A stretch of 64,000 bases of DNA from an uncultured Flaviramulus sp. (GTDB taxonomy: Bacteria; Bacteroidota; Bacteroidia; Flavobacteriales; Flavobacteriaceae), in contig CANLXL010000001.1 in the NCBI GenBank assembly GCA_947495125.1, positions 62,001 through 126,000 of the forward strand, written 5' to 3'. A program made the position numbers and the translations under genes. Positions 57,290 to 64,000 of this stretch are shown here, piece after piece. Positions within the stretch are counted from its first letter, which is position 1, and every line of letters starts with the position of its first letter. The notes below the pieces were generated by a model, which saw only the letters and a list, made by a program, of their open reading frames with translations, did not search any database and had not been told where the DNA came from.

Positions 57290-58024
57290 CTAGTTCAATA
57301 TCTCCAATAATTCAACCTCAAAAATCAAAGCTGCAAATGGTTTAATTTTACCTCCCGGACGCGGATTTGCTCCATAACCCAGTTCTTGAGGAATAAAAAA
57401 CTTGTACTTAGCCCCAGTGGACATGAGTTGAACCCCTTCGGTCCATCCTTTTATAACCTGGTTTAATCCAAAATCTACTGGAGTTCCTTTATCCACCGAG
57501 CTATCGAAAACTTCTCCATCGATAGTTGTTCCATGATAATGTACTTTCACCTTAGTAGTAGGACCTTCTGGTTTCGCTCCGCTGCCTTCTTTTAAAACAA
57601 TATACTGAAGTCCGCTAGCGGTAGTCTGCACACCTTCTTTAGTTTTATTTTCTTCTAAGAAATTTTCACCGGCTACCTTTACATCATTATAGGTTTCTTC
57701 AGCTTTTTTCAAAGCTTCGGCTTGTTGTTGTTTTTGTTCTTCTTGTTGTTTCTTGGTAAAAAACTTCTGAATGATGCCACCAGTCTTAGTTTTTTCTATT
57801 AAAATATTGGTAGAATCAACGCCGTTTTTAAGCCCTTGGATAAAAAGTTCTAAATCTGCTTCATCAAAGCTTGTTCTTATTTGCATTCCGGTAGTTAGAC
57901 CTATAGCATAACTTACAGAATCTACTTCGGTTTCTAACGATCTATTCGTAACACCACCTTTATTACATGAGAATAATACTGCGGATGCAAATATTGCAAC
58001 GCCTAAAAATTTGATTGTTTTCAT
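57290..58024 (-). CDS. FKBP-type peptidyl-prolyl cis-trans isomerase lipoprotein
   Basis: This 244-residue protein has a lipoprotein signal (ASAVLFSCNKG; Cys at 20), an N-terminal helical dimerisation part (about 28-125, with SYAIGLTTGMQIR and a Gln/Lys-rich coiled coil) and a C-terminal FKBP domain (about 140-243). FKBP features are VKVHYHGTTIDGEVFDSS, VIKGWTEGVQLM and FFIPQELGYG. It is a Mip/FkpA-type folding catalyst of the envelope. It sits inside the glycan locus but is probably a general gene with its own terminator. Confidence 0.93.
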   Translation of the reverse strand: MKTIKFLGVAIFASAVLFSCNKGGVTNRSLETEVDSVSYAIGLTTGMQIRTSFDEADLELFIQGLKNGVDSTNILIEKTKTGGIIQKFFTKKQQEEQKQQQAEALKKAEETYNDVKVAGENFLEENKTKEGVQTTASGLQYIVLKEGSGAKPEGPTTKVKVHYHGTTIDGEVFDSSVDKGTPVDFGLNQVIKGWTEGVQLMSTGAKYKFFIPQELGYGANPRPGGKIKPFAALIFEVELLEILN

Positions 58025-58126
58025 TTTCTATGTTAATTTTTGTTTGATGCCAAAAATAACAAATTTAAATTCAGAACAAAAAGAAAGCGTAATAACTATT
58101 GTAATCCTTTCATATATCGGTTAAAA

Positions 58127-58999
58127 CTAGAGGTTGTTTTTTGAATGCAACCTTATATATTCCGTGGGAGAATAATTCATGGTTTTTTTAAACTGCCGAT
58201 TAAAATTAGAAATATTATTAAATCCCGATTCAAAACAAATCTCGGAAATGTTATTTTTATTCTCGATAAGTAGTTTACACGAATATCCTACGCGAACTTC
58301 ATTTAAATACTCGCTAAATGTCTTTCTGTTTACTCGTTTAAAAAACCTACTAAATGCGGAAGGGTTCATATGGGCAACATTAGCAACGTCGGTAAGTGTT
58401 ATGTTTTCTTTAAAATTCTTAATGATATATTCGTAAACATTTTCCAGGTTTTTCTTGCCTGTCATTTTAAAGGAGTTTATAAAACCGCTGCTTGATAACA
58501 ATTTATAATCGTTATGTTTCGATAAAAGGTCAAGAATTTTAAAAAACCTAATGGTTTTATCAAAACCCTCCAGTTTATTGAGACTCCTTATCTTCTTTCT
58601 AATCAAAGCTAAATCTCCATGAAATTTAATACCATGTTTTGCACGTTCTATCAAATCTTTTATTAAAATCATTTCAGACATGTCGAAGAATTCCTTTCCG
58701 GCAAAATGTTCATCAAAATGAATCGATATCGCCTGTGCTCTTAGCTTTGAATCATTTTCAAAATACTCCTTGTCATTAAGCCACATATGTGGTAAGTTCT
58801 TACCAATTAAAACAATATCACCACTATTAAATTGTTCAATATTATCTCCAATAAAGCGTGTTCCCTTACTCTTTAACGTGGATACCAGTTCTAACTCAGG
58901 ATGATAATGCCATACTTTTAGAAAGTGCGGATCATCGTGATTAGTCACTAAAAAAGAGCTATTATTTAAACTGCTTCGGTCTAATAAGTGTAGTTTCAT
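58127..58999 (-). CDS. AraC family transcriptional regulator with N-terminal cupin domain
   Basis: This 290-residue protein has a cupin-like sensor domain (about 15-140, with VWHYHPELELV and GDIVLIGKNLPHMW) and a C-terminal pair of HTH motifs (about 190-285: TLTDVANVAHMNPSAFSRFF and ISEICFESGFNNISNFNRQF). Regulators of this layout respond to sugars or other small molecules. It is transcribed away from the GH20 operon end, and a 20-bp hairpin separates the two. It could control the GH20/transporter operon. Confidence 0.9.
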   Translation of the reverse strand: MKLHLLDRSSLNNSSFLVTNHDDPHFLKVWHYHPELELVSTLKSKGTRFIGDNIEQFNSGDIVLIGKNLPHMWLNDKEYFENDSKLRAQAISIHFDEHFAGKEFFDMSEMILIKDLIERAKHGIKFHGDLALIRKKIRSLNKLEGFDKTIRFFKILDLLSKHNDYKLLSSSGFINSFKMTGKKNLENVYEYIIKNFKENITLTDVANVAHMNPSAFSRFFKRVNRKTFSEYLNEVRVGYSCKLLIENKNNISEICFESGFNNISNFNRQFKKTMNYSPTEYIRLHSKNNL

Positions 59000-59069
59000 A
59001 CCGCTGAATATGCATTAATGCTTTGCCAATATAAGTATTAATTTGCTGATTAAAACAAAGAATGGACTA

Positions 59070-59115
59070 AAAAAAGCAATAAAAGTATTAATTGTAATAC
59101 TTTTATTGCTTTTTT
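59070..59115 (-). terminator. Long-stem intrinsic terminator after the GH20 gene
   Basis: A perfect 20-bp stem (59070-59089 with 59096-59115) encloses six bases. It lies 22 bases past the GH20 stop, with a T-rich end on the minus strand, and separates the GH20 operon from the AraC gene. Confidence 0.85.
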
Positions 59116-59136
59116 ACAAACAACACTTAGGGTGCT

Positions 59137-60834
59137 CTATTTATTTTCTATGCTATGCTTGGCATAATTTAATTGTAATGCATCAAATCTATCTGAGAAA
59201 TGCTGTAATCTCGAGTGAAAGTCTTCCCAGTTTCTTGATTGCTTTGGAGACCAAACCACTTCAGACAATGCCGTCATTCTTGGCAAAATCATATATTCTA
59301 CGTAATCGGTGGTTTTCATATACTCGGTCCAAACATTGCCTTGAGCTCCCAGAATATACTTGCTTTCCGCTTCGGTTAATTCTTCCGGAGTTGGTTCGTA
59401 AGCGTACACATCTGCTACCGTTGTATTACCTCCAATGGCTAATGGTTCTTTGGCTTTTGCTTCTTTATCTTTTACCTGGTAGTGATCGAAGTAACAGGAA
59501 TGTCCCGGTGTCATCATGACATTATGATGTTGCTTTGCAGCTTCAATACCTCCTTTTGTTCCTCTCCAAGACATGACAGTGGCATTTGGTGCCAAACCTC
59601 CTTCAAGTATTTCATCCCAACCAATAATACGCTTTCCTTTAGCGTTTAAATACTTTTCTATTCTCTGTATAAAATAACTTTGCAATTCATGCTCGTCATG
59701 CAAACCTTCTTTTTTAATTCTATCCTGACATTTAGGGCATCTTTTCCAATTTTCCTTTGGACATTCGTCGCCTCCAATATGGATATAATTGGCAGGGAAT
59801 AACGTAATCACTTCATCCAAAACATCTTGCAAAAACGCAAAGGTTTCTTCATCTCCGGCACAATAAACATCATCAAAAACGCCCCAGGTTTCCTGTACAA
59901 TTTTTGGTGTTCCTTTAGCCTGAATGTCTTTACCTTTTTTAGACCCCATATCTTTGGTTACAAAAGTTGGTTCCTCAGGAAAGCAGCTTAAGTAAGGGTA
60001 TGCTGCAATAGCGGCACCACTGTGACCCGGCAATTCAATTTCGGGAATAACAGTTACATGCCTTTCGGCCGCATATTTCACAATATCTTTAACCTCTTCT
60101 TGTGTATAAAACCCGCCATACTCCGTTTCATCGTTTCCTGTCCCGGGATGATGATCTATTATTGTTCCATTCCTTTTTGACCCAATTTCTGTTAACTTCG
60201 GATACTTTTTAATCTCAATTCTCCATCCTTGATCTTCGGTTAGATGCCAGTGAAATGTATTCATTTTATGCAAGGCGATAAGATCGATATATTTCTTTAT
60301 AAAACTTACCGGAAAGAAGTGACGGGCAACATCCAGATGCATCCCTCTGTAAACATATCTTGGATTATCTTTAATCGTCCCTGCAGGGATTGTTAACGCT
60401 TCTATTTGATTAGTCTTAGACTCAATAGATGCAGGCATTAACTGTCTCAATGTTTGAATACCGTAAAATACGCCCTTAGCTGTTTTGCCTGAAATTACAA
60501 TGTTGTCATAAGCCACAGTCACTGAATACCCCTCATCATTCTCGATAGTATCATCCAACCTCAACTCGATATTTCCAGAAGATCCGGCCTCAAAAGTAGC
60601 ATTTACATTAGCTGCATAACTTAACATTTCTGCAAGATACTCTCCTTCATTTTCTAATTCCGGCGCTCCAAATATTTTTGTGTCCGAATCTACCAGGAAC
60701 CTTCCTTTTGCAGTTTCTAAGGATACTGGCTTGGGAATAATTTGATAATCTTGTTCTGAATTTGCAACATCCTTATATTTATTCGAGCATGAAAATGCTA
60801 ATAAACAAATGATGGCCAATAATTTAATCTTCAT
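59137..60834 (-). CDS. Glycoside hydrolase family 20 beta-N-acetylhexosaminidase lipoprotein
   Basis: This protein of 565 residues has a lipoprotein signal (LLAFSCSNK). A GH20b N-terminal domain (about 30-155) is followed by the catalytic barrel (about 157-525). Visible are the first strand YRGMHLDVARHF, NTFHWHLTEDQGWRIEI, and the catalytic Asp-Glu pair in HIGGDECPK (about residues 356-357). It releases terminal beta-linked GlcNAc or GalNAc, using the substrate acetamido group. There is no C-terminal discoidin domain. It is the last gene of an operon with the FG-GAP/PQQ-like and FucP-like genes. The start at 60834 gives the best signal peptide. Confidence 0.95.
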   Translation of the reverse strand: MKIKLLAIICLLAFSCSNKYKDVANSEQDYQIIPKPVSLETAKGRFLVDSDTKIFGAPELENEGEYLAEMLSYAANVNATFEAGSSGNIELRLDDTIENDEGYSVTVAYDNIVISGKTAKGVFYGIQTLRQLMPASIESKTNQIEALTIPAGTIKDNPRYVYRGMHLDVARHFFPVSFIKKYIDLIALHKMNTFHWHLTEDQGWRIEIKKYPKLTEIGSKRNGTIIDHHPGTGNDETEYGGFYTQEEVKDIVKYAAERHVTVIPEIELPGHSGAAIAAYPYLSCFPEEPTFVTKDMGSKKGKDIQAKGTPKIVQETWGVFDDVYCAGDEETFAFLQDVLDEVITLFPANYIHIGGDECPKENWKRCPKCQDRIKKEGLHDEHELQSYFIQRIEKYLNAKGKRIIGWDEILEGGLAPNATVMSWRGTKGGIEAAKQHHNVMMTPGHSCYFDHYQVKDKEAKAKEPLAIGGNTTVADVYAYEPTPEELTEAESKYILGAQGNVWTEYMKTTDYVEYMILPRMTALSEVVWSPKQSRNWEDFHSRLQHFSDRFDALQLNYAKHSIENK

Positions 60835-60891
60835 TTTAATCAACTTTTATAATTAGTATTATTATTTGTTTTAATTATCCTTCCATTATTA

Positions 60892-62334
60892 TTAATCGTA
60901 TACGCCATTATAATGACTTCCCATATAAGATCCCCATCTAACTTCACCTGAAACGGGAAACAACGTATCTATTCTATTTATTTGTAATCCATCAAACGTA
61001 TAGGTCTGCTTAATATTTGTGCCATGTACATAAACAATATCCAAAAACCCGTTATTATCCAAATCTCCAATCCACGGTGTAGAAGACATATTATGACCTT
61101 CATTACGAAGATCTAATTCTACGGCTACGTTCTCTGTAAATTCGATGGCCATCAAATTATTGTAAAAATATTTAAGATTGAACTTATCTTTAACCGTATA
61201 ATTCATAGGTAGAAGCACTTCATCTTTATGATCACCATTTAAATCGACAACCACAGGAGAGCTCATTTGATAATACCCTAAAGAATCGGTAAACTTAATG
61301 CTGCCATTACTACCATCTACCATGATCTGTTTAGACCATTCAAGTTCAGGCCAAACTCCTTGTGCATAGGACACAAAAAAATCCGGAATAGAATCTTTTG
61401 TAAACTGACCTACGGCTACCGAACTATAGGCCTCGGTATCCGGAACATCGACTTTCCAAATGGGTTTATGCGTTTTTCCATCAAAAGCTAATAACCTTCC
61501 ATCAACAGCGTTTGTTACAATGTCGTGGGCACCATCTTTGTTGATATCAACCCATGCTGCCGGTCCAACAAAACCCTTATTTGCACTACTATCCAGTTTC
61601 ACAGAATTCGATAAGTCCTCAGATCGAATATCCGCAATAGAAGTTACGTAAAGACTTCCTCCAATAGTCTCTCCTCCAGTGCCATAAACTACGTTTTTAT
61701 AATGCATCGAATCGTGCGGTAAAACCGAAACCGACATGTATATTTCCTTTCCATCGGGCATCAGAGCTTTGCTGATTATGTTTCCGTTTTTCGCATCAAA
61801 AATCACTAAAGATCCCGGACGCCTATTAGGGTCATAGGGCTCAACTTTAATGTCTCCTCCATTCGACACTAAGAGGTCTTCCTGACCATCATTATTTTGA
61901 TCCGGAATAAACTGCGGATTATAAAAATTAAACCAGTCTTCGTTTTTAAATTTGGTTTTATCAAAACGCCAAATTATTTTACCCGTTTTGCCATCTATAG
62001 CTATCAGTTCAGCAGCTCTTCCATTAATAAAAACATCATCGATGCCATCTTCATTAATATCCTTAAATGTTGCCGATCCAAAAATTTGATCCTTCGCAGA
62101 TACTTTCCATAACAAATCACCCGTCTTGCCATCAATAGCCACTACAGCAGAATCGCAAGATTGAAACTCTTTTCTACCTGCTCCTATAACAATATCCCCT
62201 ACAGCATCATTATTTAAATCTGTAATTCTAGGCGAAGACAGTGTTCCTATTCCAGGTAATCTTTTTGCCCATGAACTTTTCTGAGGAAACATGTTTCCAT
62301 AAAAAAAAAGTAGAGATATCAATAATAATCGCAT
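60892..62334 (-). CDS. Secreted FG-GAP / PQQ-like beta-propeller protein
   Basis: This 480-residue protein has a signal peptide (about 1-18). Two kinds of repeats alternate: PQQ-like blades (AIDGKTGDLLWKV at about 65, AIDGKTGKIIWRF at about 110, AFDGKTHKPIWKV at about 280) and FG-GAP-like Ca motifs (DLNNDAVGDIVI, DINEDGIDDVFI, DLDNNGFLDIVY). It is probably a binding or scaffold propeller; no enzyme motif is seen. It lies 57 bases before the GH20 gene and 35 bases after the transporter stop. Confidence 0.75.
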   Translation of the reverse strand: MRLLLISLLFFYGNMFPQKSSWAKRLPGIGTLSSPRITDLNNDAVGDIVIGAGRKEFQSCDSAVVAIDGKTGDLLWKVSAKDQIFGSATFKDINEDGIDDVFINGRAAELIAIDGKTGKIIWRFDKTKFKNEDWFNFYNPQFIPDQNNDGQEDLLVSNGGDIKVEPYDPNRRPGSLVIFDAKNGNIISKALMPDGKEIYMSVSVLPHDSMHYKNVVYGTGGETIGGSLYVTSIADIRSEDLSNSVKLDSSANKGFVGPAAWVDINKDGAHDIVTNAVDGRLLAFDGKTHKPIWKVDVPDTEAYSSVAVGQFTKDSIPDFFVSYAQGVWPELEWSKQIMVDGSNGSIKFTDSLGYYQMSSPVVVDLNGDHKDEVLLPMNYTVKDKFNLKYFYNNLMAIEFTENVAVELDLRNEGHNMSSTPWIGDLDNNGFLDIVYVHGTNIKQTYTFDGLQINRIDTLFPVSGEVRWGSYMGSHYNGVYD

Positions 62335-62369
62335 TAAACCTATTCTATAAATACTATTTATTAAAACAT

Positions 62370-63701
62370 TTATGCTTCATGCAAGATATCATCTGTGGCT
62401 TCATGGCGTTTAAAAACTCTTAAGCCATACCAGGCGATATAAACAAAACAGAAAAGTGGTAATATAAAGGAAAAATTAACTTCGGCTACTCCCAATATTT
62501 TGGTATCGGCAACACCGTTACCTCCTGCGTCGATGATCATTCCTTGTAGTTTTGGCATTAAAGCACCTCCTACGATAGCCATAATTAATCCGGCAGAGCC
62601 AACTTTCGATTGTTCCTCTGTTAAATCACCCAAAGCAATTCCGTAAATGGTAGGGAACATTAAAGACATACAGAATGAAACCCCTACTAAACTATATAGA
62701 CCAACTATGCTTTGAATAAAAATGGTTCCCAATACAAAAACAACAGCAAGCACTGCAAAATACATTAACAACTTTCCAGAACTCATAAATCGTAGCATAT
62801 AGGTGCCAATGGCTCTTCCCAATGTAAATATTACGAAGGCAGCCATTTGATAATAACCTGCCGTAACGGCATCCATGCCTATAGCTTCCGCATATTGATA
62901 TATATAGGTCCAGCACATAATCTGCGCACCCACATATAATATTTGAGCAAGAACACCAAGTACATATTTTTTATTTTTCGCCAAAGTTGCAAAGGTATCT
63001 CCAATACTAGGCATTCCTCCTTCATCTTTAGACTGAGGCATTTTACTAACTACGAATAGTACAAAGACCCCAATTAAAACTAACCCTAAAATAACATACG
63101 GGTTACGGATAACTAATAAATCGGAAGTCTTAATTAAAATCTTTGAAGCTTCGTCAAGTGCACTAAAATCAGCGATATCATCCGATTGCAAATTCTTTAA
63201 AACAAATTGCTGAGCTACGAACAAACCAGCAATTAAACCCACCGGATTAAAAGCTTGCGCCAAATTTAAACGTTGTGTCGCCGTCTCTTTAGCTCCCATA
63301 GCCAGAGCGTATGGATTGGCAGCGGTTTCTAAAAAGGCTAACCCAAAAGTCAGGATATACAATCCAATACAAAAAAATGCAAAACTCTCTGACTGTGCCG
63401 CCGGATAAAATAATAATGCGCCGGTAGCATATAATGCCAATCCTATTAATATTCCAACTTTATAAGAGTACTTTCTCATAAACATCGCAGCAGGTAGTGC
63501 CATACAAAAATAGCCTCCGTAAAATGCCATTTGCACCCAAGCTGCTTGAGAATTAGATAACTCTAGTACTTTCTTAAAGGCTTGAACCATTGGATCGGTA
63601 ACAGCATTTGCGAAACCCCATAAGGCAAAAAGTGAGGTTACTAAAATAAACGGTACTAAAACCTTTTTTGATACTACAGGAATTTTGGTTGGATTACTCA
63701 T
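62370..63701 (-). CDS. Sugar MFS transporter, FucP (L-fucose/hexosamine:H+ symporter) family
   Basis: This 443-residue protein has twelve membrane segments of the major facilitator superfamily. FucP-family blocks are FALWGFANAVTDPMVQAFKK (about 20-39), ETAANPYALAMG (about 124-135), RLNLAQAFNPVG (about 143-154), and SLMFPTIYGIALGDL (about 346-360). It takes up a monosaccharide into the cytoplasm. The family includes fucose, glucose/galactose and N-acetylglucosamine carriers. The GH20 gene of the operon points to an N-acetylhexosamine, but fucose cannot be excluded. Confidence 0.9.
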   Translation of the reverse strand: MSNPTKIPVVSKKVLVPFILVTSLFALWGFANAVTDPMVQAFKKVLELSNSQAAWVQMAFYGGYFCMALPAAMFMRKYSYKVGILIGLALYATGALLFYPAAQSESFAFFCIGLYILTFGLAFLETAANPYALAMGAKETATQRLNLAQAFNPVGLIAGLFVAQQFVLKNLQSDDIADFSALDEASKILIKTSDLLVIRNPYVILGLVLIGVFVLFVVSKMPQSKDEGGMPSIGDTFATLAKNKKYVLGVLAQILYVGAQIMCWTYIYQYAEAIGMDAVTAGYYQMAAFVIFTLGRAIGTYMLRFMSSGKLLMYFAVLAVVFVLGTIFIQSIVGLYSLVGVSFCMSLMFPTIYGIALGDLTEEQSKVGSAGLIMAIVGGALMPKLQGMIIDAGGNGVADTKILGVAEVNFSFILPLFCFVYIAWYGLRVFKRHEATDDILHEA

Positions 63702-63837
63702 AATATAATTATCAATTTTCGGGTTTAAAGTACTAAACCACTGGGTTAATATTAATTTTTTTCGCTAAACAACTCATTTTGCTCTCCTTAAGCATACATA
63801 ATCATCATCAACACAAATTAGCTTTTCAATGTAATAC

Positions 63838-64000
63838 TTATTTCGTTATTATACCAATTTCGGCCATCGCCATTACCGGATTGTCGTCCGATACTTTTAG
63901 GGTTTTCATTTTAATATAGCGTCCTTTAACTTTAATAAAAGGTACAACTTGTTCTATTGGATTATTTTTAATATTTCCAAATTCTCCATTAGCAACATGC
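63838..64000 (-). CDS. C-terminal end of a probable discoidin-tailed glycoside hydrolase, cut by the window edge
   Basis: A minus-strand frame with a stop at 63838-63840 is open to base 64000 and gives 53 residues. It includes FGNIKNNPIEQVVPF, then KGRYIKMKTLKV and MAEIGIITK. The arrangement (NPIEQ, then RYIxxK, then AEIG) is the usual end of the F5/8 type C domains that follow GH20 or GH29 enzymes in Bacteroidota. The family cannot be fixed from this part. It lies 136 bases before the transporter gene, in the same direction. Confidence 0.5.
   Translation of the reverse strand, partial: HVANGEFGNIKNNPIEQVVPFIKVKGRYIKMKTLKVSDDNPVMAMAEIGIITK

Noticed and set aside
59070-59115. Long inverted repeat as a MITE or IS end
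   Set aside because: It has a single hairpin with six-base loop directly after a stop codon, without target-site duplication. A terminator explains it.
1-64000. CRISPR array, prophage, insertion sequence or integron
   Set aside because: No regularly spaced repeats, transposase, integrase or phage structural gene was found on either strand.

Overview
The window is a low-GC chromosome segment from a Flavobacteriaceae-type Bacteroidota. The evidence is the SusC/SusD pair, STN-domain TonB receptor with FecR and an ECF sigma factor, a one-protein hybrid two-component system, many lipoproteins and FG-GAP proteins, DUF5522, GSCFA, DUF4136, DUF4230 and DUF5117-type families, weak Shine-Dalgarno signals, and -7 boxes of the Bacteroidota form TAnnTTTG. 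No rRNA, tRNA, CRISPR array, insertion sequence or prophage was seen.

Region 1 (1-35.8 kb) is mostly core and housekeeping DNA. It opens with the C-terminus of a large zinc metalloprotease. A minus-strand run of eight small, mostly membrane-protein genes follows (363-5169), with a DUF2157 protein, a DUF2459 protein, a GDYXXLXY protein and a CPBP-like protein that lacks the usual catalytic glutamates. Next are two unassigned plus-strand genes (a helical protein and a secreted barrel-like protein) and a DUF4890-like protein. Then come the hemL / glucosaminidase-LysM / ACC-deaminase-like operon, bestrophin, an aromatic amino acid hydroxylase, and an enoyl-CoA hydratase / threonine dehydratase-like / DUF4230 operon. 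A 0.9 kb stretch without genes holds a strong minus-strand terminator. After it lie GSCFA, GxxExxY with an 8-base tandem repeat, alaS, an M23 peptidase with a MerR regulator, a LemA-TPM-TPM operon, two tandem paralogous outer-membrane receptors, and the GTPases der and era.

Region 2 (35.9-64 kb) is a polysaccharide/glycoconjugate utilisation locus. The core is sigma factor (+) against FecR-SusC-SusD-[terminator]-FG-GAP/UnbV protein-DUF5077/DUF3472/discoidin lipoprotein (-). Around it are a GH109-like Gfo/Idh/MocA protein, a 1361-residue hybrid two-component sensor/regulator, a secreted metzincin-like peptidase with a discoidin domain, a secreted protein of unknown function, an FKBP isomerase, an AraC regulator, a GH20 beta-hexosaminidase, an FG-GAP/PQQ-like protein, a FucP-family sugar transporter, and the C-terminus of another enzyme that looks like a discoidin-tailed glycoside hydrolase.

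The GH109 + GH20 + peptidase + transporter combination suggests an N-acetylhexosamine-rich glycan or glycoprotein as substrate. This is inference. The most notable sequence-level find is a conserved element of about 70 bp upstream of both the GH109-like gene and the 443-residue secreted protein gene, 7.5 kb apart. It is a candidate operator that joins them in one regulon.
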